The notes beneath the pieces are model-generated. The model was not told the DNA's origin. It did no database searches and was given only the letters and a program-made list of their open reading frames with translations. Shown piece after piece: positions 26,337 through 35,231 of a stretch of DNA of 64,000 nt; the first letter of the stretch is position 1; every line of letters begins with the position of its first letter. The translations under genes were made by a program, and so were the position numbers. Source of the stretch: Aerobium sp039839275 (GTDB lineage Bacteria > Pseudomonadota > Alphaproteobacteria > Rhizobiales > Rhizobiaceae); assembly GCF_039839275.1 (NCBI RefSeq), contig NZ_JBDOQP010000001.1, forward strand, positions 744,001-808,000, in the 5' to 3' direction.

Positions 26337-27248
26337 ATGGTGACGACTGGAGCGACAACTCTGGCCGGCAATCGTTTCCTGCAGCAGGCATCGCGATTGC
26401 TGGCCCCCCTTCTGGCCCTTGCGCTCGGCGCCTGTGTCGCGTCGCCGACGCGCCTCGAGCAGGCGTCGCTGGCAAGAAGCGTTCCGGCCGCTGACGCGAT
26501 TGCGCTGCCACCTCCGGGCGGGCCGGCGGTGGTCGGCGTCGTGGAGCGCCGCTACGCCAACGCCATCCAGCAGGACATCGCGCTGGGCGCAACGACATCG
26601 GTGCCCGGCCAGAACCTCATGCGTGTCCAGATGTTCGGCCCGGTGGGCAGCGATGGCAGTACGACGAGGCTTCCCGACCACGGACTGCGCGAGGCCGAAC
26701 TGAGGCGCGAAATGCGCGCCGCGCTTCCCGGCATCGCCATGCAGCGTTCGCCGCTCTACGTGCAGAACGGCTACGGACCTTTCGGCTACGCCACCGGCAC
26801 TTCGGGGCGCAACCGCTGCATCTATGCCTGGCAGCGCATCGTGCCCAATCGCGGCAGCTCGCCGTTTTCCAGCCGCGGCTCGGTCCAGATGCGGCTGCGC
26901 GTGTGCCAGATCGGTGCCAGCGAGCGCGGCCTGCTGGCACTGATGTATGGATATACGATCAATTCGTCCTTCAGCGGGTTCGGTTGGAACCCGTATGGGA
27001 CGCCCTCCGCCGCCGATCCGCGGCTCGGCCAGACAGGAAAGCCGATCGTGCCGGCGTCGAGCGGGGGCTTCGACGCGATGCTCGACCCGCCCCCGGCGCC
27101 GCCGGTACCGCGCAGGAGCGCCACCCCACGGCGGGTTCCTGCGGTCCCCACACCGGCCGCCCCTCCGGCCGGCGCGCCGATCGTGCCGCCGCCGCCGCGC
27201 ATAGAAACCGTGCCGGCGCCGATCGTGCCGCCGCCGCCATCGCGCTGA
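26337..27248 (+). CDS. bcsN: Cellulose biosynthesis protein BcsN, lipoprotein, about 303 aa
   Basis: BcsN is a poorly characterised protein of the rhizobial-type bcs operons. The N-terminus has a hydrophobic stretch ending in a lipobox (LLALALGAC), so it is probably anchored in the outer or inner membrane. The middle has VVERRYANAIQQDIALGATT and QNLMRVQMFGP, then GRNRCIYAWQRI and RLRVCQIG. The C-terminal 60 residues are Pro-rich (PAAPPAGAPIVPPPPR), like a periplasmic spacer. ATG 26337 and GTG 26334 are both possible starts. It leads the cellulose cluster, 173 bp before bcsA; that gap may hold the bcsA promoter. Confidence 0.8.
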   Translation: MVTTGATTLAGNRFLQQASRLLAPLLALALGACVASPTRLEQASLARSVPAADAIALPPPGGPAVVGVVERRYANAIQQDIALGATTSVPGQNLMRVQMFGPVGSDGSTTRLPDHGLREAELRREMRAALPGIAMQRSPLYVQNGYGPFGYATGTSGRNRCIYAWQRIVPNRGSSPFSSRGSVQMRLRVCQIGASERGLLALMYGYTINSSFSGFGWNPYGTPSAADPRLGQTGKPIVPASSGGFDAMLDPPPAPPVPRRSATPRRVPAVPTPAAPPAGAPIVPPPPRIETVPAPIVPPPPSR

Positions 27249-27421
27249 TGAAACGGTACAACCGCAATCACGTGCTGGTTTTACCAATGATTAAGCAGGG
27301 TTGAAGCTTTGCCGGTGATTATCCTGGAAATGCCGAACCATGACCTGTCTCTTCCGTTGGCATGCAAAGGGCGGCGCCTGGGGTTTGGTGTCCGCAGGTG
27401 TTCAACCATGACGGCAGGTGA

Positions 27422-29614
27422 ATGAGCAAGCTCCTCCTGGGCCTCCTATGGGCGTTCGCGGCGATCGTGGTGATCTTCGTCGTTTCGCTGCCGATCAACC
27501 TCCAGACGCATCTCATCGCCGGCGCGGTGATCCTTGCCCTGATGATGGCCATGAAGCTGTTTCGCCCGGAAGGCACGTGGCGCCTGGTCGCGCTGGCGCT
27601 CGGCACCGCAATCGTCATGCGCTACGTCTACTGGCGCACGACCAGTACACTGCCGCCGGTCGGCCAGCTTGAGAATTTCATCCCTGGTCTGCTGCTCTAT
27701 CTCGCAGAAATGTACAGCGTCTTCATGCTGGCGCTCAGCCTGTTCATCGTCGCAAAACCGTTGCCTTCGCGCCCGCCCATGCCGATGGCGGAGGAAGACC
27801 TCCCGCATGTTGACGTGTTCATTCCCACCTACAACGAGGAGGCAGTGCTGCTGGCCGACACCATCGCCGCCGCCAGGGCGATGGATTATCCGCCAGAGCG
27901 GCTGACGGTCTGGCTGCTCGACGATGGCGGGACGGTGCAGAAGCGCAATGCCGACAACGTGGTGGCTGCCGAGCAGGCCGAGGAGCGCCACGTCGAACTG
28001 CAGAAGCTTTGCGCCGATCTCGGCGCCCGCTACCTGACGCGCGAGCGCAACGAGCATGCCAAGGCCGGTAACCTCAACAACGGGCTGGCGCATTCCAGCG
28101 CGGCACTCATCGCCGTGTTCGATGCCGATCACGCACCGGCGCGTAGCTTCCTGCGCGAGACGGTGGGGTATTTCTCCGAGGATCCGCGCCTCTTCCTCGT
28201 CCAGACGCCGCACTTCTTCCTCAACCCGGATCCGCTGGAAAAGAACCTGCGCACCTTCGAGAAGATGCCGTCGGAAAACGAGATGTTCTACGGCATCATC
28301 CAGCGCGGCCTCGACAAGTGGAACGCGTCGTTCTTCTGCGGCTCGGCGGCGGTGCTACGGCGCGAGGCGCTGGAGGAGACCAACGGTTTTTCCGGCGTCA
28401 GCATAACCGAGGATTGCGAGACCGCCGTCGAGCTCCATTCGCGCGGATGGAACAGCGTCTATGTCGACAAGCCGCTGATTGCCGGGTTGCAGCCCGCTAC
28501 CTTCGCCAGCTTCATCGGCCAGCGCAGCCGCTGGGCACAGGGCATGATGCAGATCCTGCGGTTCCGGTTCCCGCCGCTGAAGCGCGGGCTCAGCTTGCCG
28601 CAGCGGCTTTGCTACATGTCGTCGACGCTGTTCTGGCTGTTTCCATTTCCGCGCACCGTCTTCCTGTTTGCGCCACTGTTCTACCTGTTCTTCGACCTGG
28701 AGATATTCACCGCATCTGGCGGCGAGTTCCTCGCCTATACGCTCAGCTACATGGTCGTGAACCTGATGATGCAGAACTACCTCTATGGCAGCTTTCGCTG
28801 GCCGTGGATTTCCGAGCTCTACGAATACATCCAGTCGGTGCATCTGCTGCCGGCGGTTGTATCGGTAATGCTCAATCCGAGAAAGCCGACCTTCAAGGTC
28901 ACGGCGAAGGACGAGTCGATCGCGTCTAACCGGCTGTCGGAACTGAGCCGGCCATTTTTCGTGATCTTCGCCGTCCTGCTGATAGGCGTGGCGGTGACGG
29001 CGTGGAGGGTCTATGCGGAGCCATGGAAGGCCGACGTGACGCTGGTCGTCGGCGGCTGGAACCTGCTTAACCTGATCATGGCCGGATGCGCGCTCGGGGT
29101 CGTCGCCGAACGCCGCGAACGGGCCGCCACGCGCCGAGTCAAAATCAACCGGCGCTGCCAGTTTGGCGAGGAAGGCAACTGGCTTCCCGCGACCATTGAG
29201 GATGTTTCGGTTAATGGCTGCCGCGTGCAGGTCCATGGCAAGGGTATCACCGGCATGATCGAGAGTGGCCGCGCCAGCGTGCGTTTCGCGCCGCTTTCCG
29301 GCGGTGATCCTGCCATCCTGCCACTCGACATCATGAACAGCGAAAAGTCAGGCGAGGCGGTCGCAATCGGCTGCCGCTATGTGCGTTCGCTGCCCGAGCA
29401 TCATCGCTACGTCGCCGACCTTTTATTCGCCAATGCTGATCAATGGAGCCAGTTCCAGAGTTCGCGCCGGCGCAATCCGGGCGTGCTCATGGGGACGCTG
29501 TGGTTCCTGCGCCTGGCGCTGTTCCAGACATCGCGGGGGCTCGTCTACCTGTTCCGCGGCATGCGTTCGGCACGGGAGCAGAAAGGTCGCGCCGTGAGTG
29601 GAGCGCGCACATGA
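27422..29614 (+). CDS. bcsA: Cellulose synthase catalytic subunit with PilZ domain, 730 aa
   Basis: Inner-membrane GT2 enzyme that polymerises UDP-glucose to beta-1,4-glucan and extrudes it. N-terminal transmembrane helices are followed by the catalytic domain: FIPTYNEEAVLLADTI, LLDDGGT, DxD at Asp234-Asp236 (VFDADHAP), TED ending at Asp331, and QRSRW from Gln367. More membrane helices follow, then a PilZ domain (about 560-670) with RRVKINR and DVSVNGCRV (Asp594), the c-di-GMP motifs. Activity is therefore probably switched on by c-di-GMP. Its stop overlaps bcsB. Length is shorter than E. coli BcsA (872) but normal for rhizobial CelA. Confidence 0.95.
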   Translation: MSKLLLGLLWAFAAIVVIFVVSLPINLQTHLIAGAVILALMMAMKLFRPEGTWRLVALALGTAIVMRYVYWRTTSTLPPVGQLENFIPGLLLYLAEMYSVFMLALSLFIVAKPLPSRPPMPMAEEDLPHVDVFIPTYNEEAVLLADTIAAARAMDYPPERLTVWLLDDGGTVQKRNADNVVAAEQAEERHVELQKLCADLGARYLTRERNEHAKAGNLNNGLAHSSAALIAVFDADHAPARSFLRETVGYFSEDPRLFLVQTPHFFLNPDPLEKNLRTFEKMPSENEMFYGIIQRGLDKWNASFFCGSAAVLRREALEETNGFSGVSITEDCETAVELHSRGWNSVYVDKPLIAGLQPATFASFIGQRSRWAQGMMQILRFRFPPLKRGLSLPQRLCYMSSTLFWLFPFPRTVFLFAPLFYLFFDLEIFTASGGEFLAYTLSYMVVNLMMQNYLYGSFRWPWISELYEYIQSVHLLPAVVSVMLNPRKPTFKVTAKDESIASNRLSELSRPFFVIFAVLLIGVAVTAWRVYAEPWKADVTLVVGGWNLLNLIMAGCALGVVAERRERAATRRVKINRRCQFGEEGNWLPATIEDVSVNGCRVQVHGKGITGMIESGRASVRFAPLSGGDPAILPLDIMNSEKSGEAVAIGCRYVRSLPEHHRYVADLLFANADQWSQFQSSRRRNPGVLMGTLWFLRLALFQTSRGLVYLFRGMRSAREQKGRAVSGART

Positions 29615-31923
29615 AGCGGACATTGATCGCATTGATGCTGCTTGGCGCGCCCGCCGCGGCGCAGCAGCAGCCGTTCGACATGTCGCCGGAACGGCCTCCG
29701 GCCGAGACGCTATCGCCGCCGGCGGCAGAGCAGGAACCGGTCGCTGAGCCCGCGCCGGAAACCGGCGAGACGCCAACTGCGGTCCCGCCCGCGGATGTGC
29801 GGCGGCATCTGCTTCCGGATGGCGCGCTGACGCTCTCGGGCGAAAACCCTTCGCGGAGCTGGGCGATCCATCTTACGGCAGCGCAGGCCGTGTCGGCGGC
29901 CCGATTGCATCTTGCCTTTCGCAATTCGGTTGTCGTCGCACCGGAAAGCTCGCGCCTCAGGGTCTTTCTCAACAACACACTCGTCATCGATCGGCCGGTA
30001 CAGGCCGCCGATGGCTTCGTGCCGATCGAAGTGGACGTGCCGCCCGCACTGCTGCGATCGGGGCGCAATGAATTCTCAGTGCGGGTCGACCATCGGCATC
30101 GGACAGACTGCACCGTCGCCTCGACCTACGAACTGTGGACCGAACTGGACCCCGCCGGCGCCTACCTGTCCTTCGGCGACGCGGCGGCTGACACTTTCGT
30201 CGGGCTGACGGACCTGCGCGCACTGGCTCCGGGCGCGCAAGGCAAGACCCGCATCGAGATCGTTGCGCCCGCGATGGAACGCGAAAACATGACGGCGGAA
30301 ATCCTGCAGCTCGTGCAGGCGCTTTCCCTTTACGTCAATCAGCCGAACCAGGAGTTCTCGGTCTCGCGCTCGCCGCAGGCCGAGGACGCGAACCTGGCAC
30401 TGCGGGTGCTGCTTGGAACGGCTGAGGATTTGGCGCCCTATGCCGGCGACGCGACCGATAACGCCGAGCAGGGACCAGCGGTCAGCTTTCGCGCTGGCGC
30501 GGAATCGGTGGCGCCGACGCTGCTGGTCAGCGGCCGTCGCCGCGACGAGTGGGCCTCCGCCATCAACCAGATTCTGGCGCCGGTGGACCGCGCCGCCGGC
30601 AGCCGGCGGGACGCGCTCGTCACCGAGAACTGGCGCGCGCCGAACGCCCCGATGATCTACGATCGGCGCAGCCTGACCTTCGCCGAACTCGGCATTCCAT
30701 CGCAGCAATTCTCCGGACGTCGCTACGCGAGCAGCTTCACCTTCGCCATCCCATCGGATTTCTATGCCGCTTCGTATGGCGAGGCCCGCCTGATGCTGGA
30801 TGCGGCATTTTCAGCCTCCGTCCTGCCGGGCAGTTCGATCAACGTCTACGTCAACGGCAACATCGCCGCATCAACGCCACTCACGGAACAGGGAGGCGCG
30901 ATCGTCAACCAGCTTCCGATCAAGGTCACGATGCGCCACTTCCGGCCCGGGCTGAACGAGATCATGGTTGAGGCCAACCTCCTGACCGAGCAGGATGAGA
31001 CCTGCCTGCCGGGCGCGCCGTCCGACGAGACGCCCCGCTTCGCCATCTTCGATTCGTCGCGGTTTGTCGTTCCCGACTACGGCCGTGTCGGCCAGTTTCC
31101 AAACCTCGCCTCTACATCTGGAACGGGTTATCCCTACGGCCAGGCCGACGAGCCCGTCGCGATCATCCTCGACGGTGACGGCGCTAGCCTCTCTGCGGCA
31201 GCCAACATTCTCGCCAGAATCGCCGTCGGCGCAGGACGCTCCATTCCGCTGTCGTCGACCTATTCAACCGATGCGGCACGGCAGCAGCATGCGATCTTCG
31301 TCGGTGCGGTCAATTCGATACCGCAAGGCGTGCTCGCTCAGGTCGGCGTGGCCGAGGAGGCCCGCACCGACTGGATGCCGCAGGATGGAAACCCGGGCGC
31401 CCAAGCGCCGGACCAAACCAACCTCGATGAGTGGCGCCAGCGCATGGAGGGAACCGGCCTGAGCGATGTTCAAGACTGGTTCTCCGAGACCTTCGGAATA
31501 ACGCTGGAAATGATGCGCTTCGCTCCATCGGACGACGCCGATTTCAACCCGGCCTCCGATGACGCGCTGTTGGTCGCGCAGGGACTCAACCCCTCCGGAA
31601 CCGGCGTATGGACCGTCGTTGCCGCGCCCACGTCAGACGGGTTGAAAGCGGGGACGGAGGCGGTTTCGAACTTCCGTGCGTGGGAGAGGTTGGCCGGCCG
31701 CGTCAGTGTGGTTCAGAATGACATGGAAACAGTGACCTCTGAGCCCGTCGCCGCCTTTTCCTTCGTCGAGTCGCAGGAACCGACGATCGGCAACTACCGG
31801 CTGGTGGCCGCCAACTGGCTGTCGGCCAACATCCTATCGTATTCGCTGCTGCTGGTGCTGGCGTGCCTGCTTCTGGGCACCGCGACGTCCGGGCTGTTGT
31901 CCCGGCTAGGGAGGCGTCGATGA
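29611..31923 (+). CDS. bcsB: Cellulose synthase periplasmic subunit BcsB, 770 aa
   Basis: Periplasmic, membrane-anchored partner required by BcsA. It starts MKRTLIALMLLGAPAAAQQQ, a signal peptide, followed by a Pro/Glu-rich stretch and then the jelly-roll and flavodoxin-like domains (LHLAFRNSVVVAPESSRLRV, NEFSVRVDHRHRTDC, YVNGNIAAS, FGITLEMM). The C-terminal anchor is YSLLLVLACLLLGTATSGLL. ATG 29611 overlaps the bcsA stop (ATGA), which fixes the start; a longer in-frame reading begins inside bcsA. The stop overlaps bcsZ. Confidence 0.93.
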   Translation: MKRTLIALMLLGAPAAAQQQPFDMSPERPPAETLSPPAAEQEPVAEPAPETGETPTAVPPADVRRHLLPDGALTLSGENPSRSWAIHLTAAQAVSAARLHLAFRNSVVVAPESSRLRVFLNNTLVIDRPVQAADGFVPIEVDVPPALLRSGRNEFSVRVDHRHRTDCTVASTYELWTELDPAGAYLSFGDAAADTFVGLTDLRALAPGAQGKTRIEIVAPAMERENMTAEILQLVQALSLYVNQPNQEFSVSRSPQAEDANLALRVLLGTAEDLAPYAGDATDNAEQGPAVSFRAGAESVAPTLLVSGRRRDEWASAINQILAPVDRAAGSRRDALVTENWRAPNAPMIYDRRSLTFAELGIPSQQFSGRRYASSFTFAIPSDFYAASYGEARLMLDAAFSASVLPGSSINVYVNGNIAASTPLTEQGGAIVNQLPIKVTMRHFRPGLNEIMVEANLLTEQDETCLPGAPSDETPRFAIFDSSRFVVPDYGRVGQFPNLASTSGTGYPYGQADEPVAIILDGDGASLSAAANILARIAVGAGRSIPLSSTYSTDAARQQHAIFVGAVNSIPQGVLAQVGVAEEARTDWMPQDGNPGAQAPDQTNLDEWRQRMEGTGLSDVQDWFSETFGITLEMMRFAPSDDADFNPASDDALLVAQGLNPSGTGVWTVVAAPTSDGLKAGTEAVSNFRAWERLAGRVSVVQNDMETVTSEPVAAFSFVESQEPTIGNYRLVAANWLSANILSYSLLLVLACLLLGTATSGLLSRLGRRR

Positions 31924-32963
31924 GCAGAGCCGCAGCGCTGTGCGTCCTTGGTCTGCTCTGGCCGATGAACGCCAGTTCACAACCCGCGACCGCCGTGATC
32001 CAGCCGCAGGAGTGGGACGCCTACAAGACACGGTTCGTCGAGGAGTCCGGCCGGGTCGTCGACGACGCCAACGGCAACATCTCGCACAGCGAAGGGCAGG
32101 GCTATGGGCTGTTGCTCGCCTGGCTGGCCGGAAGTCGTACCGATTTCGAGCGCATATGGTCATTCACGAGAATGAACCTGATGCTGCGCGATGACGGGCT
32201 CGCGGTGTGGAAATGGGACCCGCAGGCCGACCCACCCGTTACCGACACCAACAACGCCTCTGACGGCGATATGCTGATTGCCTATGCGCTCGCATTGGCG
32301 GGACGGGGGTGGAGCGAAGCGCGGTTCACCGACAGTGCCGGGGACATCGCGGTCTCATTGGCCGCGCACGCGATGTTCGAACATGAGGGTCGCATGCTGC
32401 TATCGCCCGGCGTGGCTGGTTTCGGCGCACAGGAACGGCCGGACGGACCAGTCGTCAACCTCTCCTATTGGGTGTTTGAAGCGCTGCCGGTCTTGCGGGA
32501 GCTTGCGCCGAACGCGGACTGGGCTGCACTCGACCAAAGCGGGCGCCAACTCGTCGCAGAAGCAGGATTCGGAGCGAGGGCACTACCGCCTGACTGGCTC
32601 TCGCTTGGCGGCCAACCACAACCGGCGCAGGGATTTCCCACCGAGTTCAGCTATAATGCGGTGCGAATCCCCCTCTACCTTATCCGGGCGGGGGAGCCGG
32701 ACAGGGAGCTTCTGCAGCGGATGCTGACGGGAATGACGGGACCGGGCGGCGGGCTGGCACTGGTTGATCTTGAGAGCAACGAGATCAAGGCAGAGCTGAT
32801 GGAGGCGGGCTATCGCATCATACCCGCACTGGCGCGGTGCGTGCTGCACGGAACCCCGCTGCCCCAAGACGTGCGACGCTTCGAGCCGACGATGTACTAC
32901 CCTTCCACGCTGCACCTCCTGGCGCTGGCACATGCGAGGGAGGCGCGTCCGGAATGTCTTTGA
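31920..32963 (+). CDS. bcsZ: Endo-1,4-beta-glucanase BcsZ, GH8, 347 aa
   Basis: Periplasmic cellulase of the bcs operon (CelC in Agrobacterium), needed for normal fibre formation. A short signal peptide (MSRAAALCVLGLLWPMNASS) precedes the GH8 fold: VVDDANGNISHSEGQGYGLLLAWL holds the catalytic Glu in HSEGQGYG, and WKWDPQAD and NNASDGDMLIAYAL supply the Asp positions. PTEFSYNAVRIPLYLI and MYYPSTLHLLAL are also GH8-like. ATG 31920 overlaps the bcsB stop. The 3' end overlaps the next gene by ten bases. Confidence 0.93.
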   Translation: MSRAAALCVLGLLWPMNASSQPATAVIQPQEWDAYKTRFVEESGRVVDDANGNISHSEGQGYGLLLAWLAGSRTDFERIWSFTRMNLMLRDDGLAVWKWDPQADPPVTDTNNASDGDMLIAYALALAGRGWSEARFTDSAGDIAVSLAAHAMFEHEGRMLLSPGVAGFGAQERPDGPVVNLSYWVFEALPVLRELAPNADWAALDQSGRQLVAEAGFGARALPPDWLSLGGQPQPAQGFPTEFSYNAVRIPLYLIRAGEPDRELLQRMLTGMTGPGGGLALVDLESNEIKAELMEAGYRIIPALARCVLHGTPLPQDVRRFEPTMYYPSTLHLLALAHAREARPECL

Positions 32964-35110
32964 ACCCGACACAGCTTCGCGCGTCCGCCTGGCCCGTCCT
33001 GTTGGTGGTGCTGATATCCTTCGCCGGACCCGTGTTCGCCGACAGCTTCTGGAAAATCAACGGCAGGCCGGTGTCTGACGTGGTCACAGGTGCGGCTCCG
33101 TTCAGGGTGATGGAAGCCCCTTCGGCGGAAGACCAGTTGCCTGCCGAACTGGCGCAGGCGCCCGCAAGTCCGGAGGGCACGGATGATGCGGTAGTGCAGG
33201 TGGATGAAACCGCGCTGCGCTATTTCGCCCGTCAAGGCGATACCCGCCGCCTGGAGCGCGAGATCGCGCGGCTGCGCGCACTCTACCCGCAATGGACGCC
33301 GCCGGCCGACCCGCTGTCGATCCCCGTCCATGCCGACGAGCAGCTCGATGCCGTCTGGCAACTCTATTCCGAAGGCAGTCTGGCGGAAGCACGGCAGTCG
33401 ATCGCCCGGCGCCAGGCTGACGAGCCCGGCTGGCAGCCTCCGCAGGACCTGCTCGACCGGCTCGCCCTGTCCGAAGCGCGGGAGCGGCTGGTGAACGCCT
33501 CCGAAATCGACCAGCACGAAACGGTTATCCGCCTTGGTTCTGAGAATCCGCATCTGTTGACCTGCGGCGATGTCGACGTGCTGTGGCGGGTCGCGGAAGC
33601 GTTCGCCCGCACCGATCGTCCCGCGCGGGCCAGCGATGCCTATTCCTACATCCTGGCCAATTGCGACGATCCGCAGGAGCGGCTGGCGACCATCCAGAAT
33701 GCCAGCCAGCTTCTCGACCAGGAACAGCTCGACCGTTTGCTGGCGGTCGAACGGCAGGACGAGGGCGGCCTCGGCGAGTTCGATGCGGTGAGGGACGACA
33801 TCTCACGAAATCTCGTGGCGCGCGGCGGCGAGGACGAAACCGTGATGGTGCCCGCCGACCAGCTTGCAAGGGTGGAACGACTTGCCAACGCAGACGACGG
33901 TGCGGCGGAAGCGCGCCTGCTCGGCTGGTATCATCTGCTGCGAGGCAATCATGCCGAAGCCGAAAAATGGTTCCGTCTCTCGCGCGGCAGGCAAGACACG
34001 GCGGACGCATCCGAAGGGCTTGGACTGGCTCTGATGGCACAAGGGCAGAACGCCGAGGCGGAAGACGTGCTCTATCGTTGGCGTGACGCTGATGACGATG
34101 CCCGGCAGGCTTATCTGGCTGCCGCCGCCAATCTCCTGGGACAGGAACCCAAGCCCGTCATGACCACTGAGGTGCTTCAGCGCATCGTTGCCGAAGCCGC
34201 AGCGGGCCGAGACGTCGCCACGGCACGTCAGCTCGGCTGGTATGCGCGGGCATGGGAGCAGCACGAGACCGCCGGGCAGTGGTTTTCAACCGCGCTCGAA
34301 TGGGACCTCGACGACGAGCCCTCCGCGTATGGTCTGGCGCTGACCCGCCACCTGCTTGGGGATGCGAACGGGCTGGCCGAGATCCAGCAGACATGGTCCG
34401 GGCGCTCGCAGCGAATCCAGGATGTCGGCACCGATGCCGGCAGGACCGCGCCGGCGGTCATGCCAACGCCGCAACGGCAGGGCGCGTCGCCGCCTGCGAC
34501 AACGCCGGCGGCTACGCAACAGCCCGTGCGCCCAGTAACCGAGACACGGCAGGATGCGGCGAACGCCTCGGGCGGCACTTCCGTTTCAGGAGGTACGACC
34601 TGCGCGTTTCGCATCCATCCCGCCGCCCTATCTGCTGCGGCGGCCTTGCGACGCGGCTGGTGCCTGATGGATATGAACCGGCCGATGGAGGCCATCGAGG
34701 CGTTCGACGTCGTCCTGAAAGGTGGTTCCGACGGTCAGCGGCGCGACGCCGCCTGGGGCAAGAGCCTCGCCTATCTGCGCGTCGAACTCGTCGACGAGGC
34801 TGCCGTCGCGGCGGTGGCGGAACCGCAGGACGCCGGTCGCGCCAACGAATTGCAGACGGCGATTCTCGCGCAGCGCGCGGCCGGTGCGTTCGAGCGCGGC
34901 AACTATGTCGAGACGCTGCTGGCGCTCGACCAGCGCAGCCAGATCGCGCCGGAACGCATCGACCTGATGGTGCTGCGCGGCTATTCCTATCTCAACCTCA
35001 ACCGGTTCGGTGACGCCCGCCGGGTGTTCGAGGCGGTCGCGGCGACCGGCGACCGGGAGGGCGTGCGAGGTCTCGCCGCCGTTACGTCCAGTTCCTACGA
35101 GAATCGCTGA
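32954..35110 (+). CDS. TPR-repeat secreted protein in the BcsC position, 718 aa
   Basis: It starts with a signal peptide (LRASAWPVLLVVLISFAGPVFADS) and then consists mostly of tetratricopeptide-like helical pairs, e.g. LYSEGSLAEARQSIARRQAD, WYHLLRGNHAEAEKWFRLSRG and LRGYSYLNLNRFGDARRVFEAV. A low-complexity Thr/Pro/Gln linker lies near 510-560. BcsC of enterobacteria has TPRs plus a C-terminal outer-membrane beta barrel (about 1,150 residues); here I see no barrel, so the export pore is missing or separate. ATG 32954 overlaps bcsZ. It is the last gene of the cellulose operon. Confidence 0.82.
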   Translation: MSLNPTQLRASAWPVLLVVLISFAGPVFADSFWKINGRPVSDVVTGAAPFRVMEAPSAEDQLPAELAQAPASPEGTDDAVVQVDETALRYFARQGDTRRLEREIARLRALYPQWTPPADPLSIPVHADEQLDAVWQLYSEGSLAEARQSIARRQADEPGWQPPQDLLDRLALSEARERLVNASEIDQHETVIRLGSENPHLLTCGDVDVLWRVAEAFARTDRPARASDAYSYILANCDDPQERLATIQNASQLLDQEQLDRLLAVERQDEGGLGEFDAVRDDISRNLVARGGEDETVMVPADQLARVERLANADDGAAEARLLGWYHLLRGNHAEAEKWFRLSRGRQDTADASEGLGLALMAQGQNAEAEDVLYRWRDADDDARQAYLAAAANLLGQEPKPVMTTEVLQRIVAEAAAGRDVATARQLGWYARAWEQHETAGQWFSTALEWDLDDEPSAYGLALTRHLLGDANGLAEIQQTWSGRSQRIQDVGTDAGRTAPAVMPTPQRQGASPPATTPAATQQPVRPVTETRQDAANASGGTSVSGGTTCAFRIHPAALSAAAALRRGWCLMDMNRPMEAIEAFDVVLKGGSDGQRRDAAWGKSLAYLRVELVDEAAVAAVAEPQDAGRANELQTAILAQRAAGAFERGNYVETLLALDQRSQIAPERIDLMVLRGYSYLNLNRFGDARRVFEAVAATGDREGVRGLAAVTSSSYENR

Positions 35111-35231
35111 CGCATTGCGTGCCATGCCGCAATTCGGCCGGTTAAGCGGTTCGGTAGCGACGTTTACCGACTTGTCCGCTGCAAGAACGTGACCAGTCTG
35201 GCAACGCCTTCCGGGGTGGCGGCCTGGCAGA

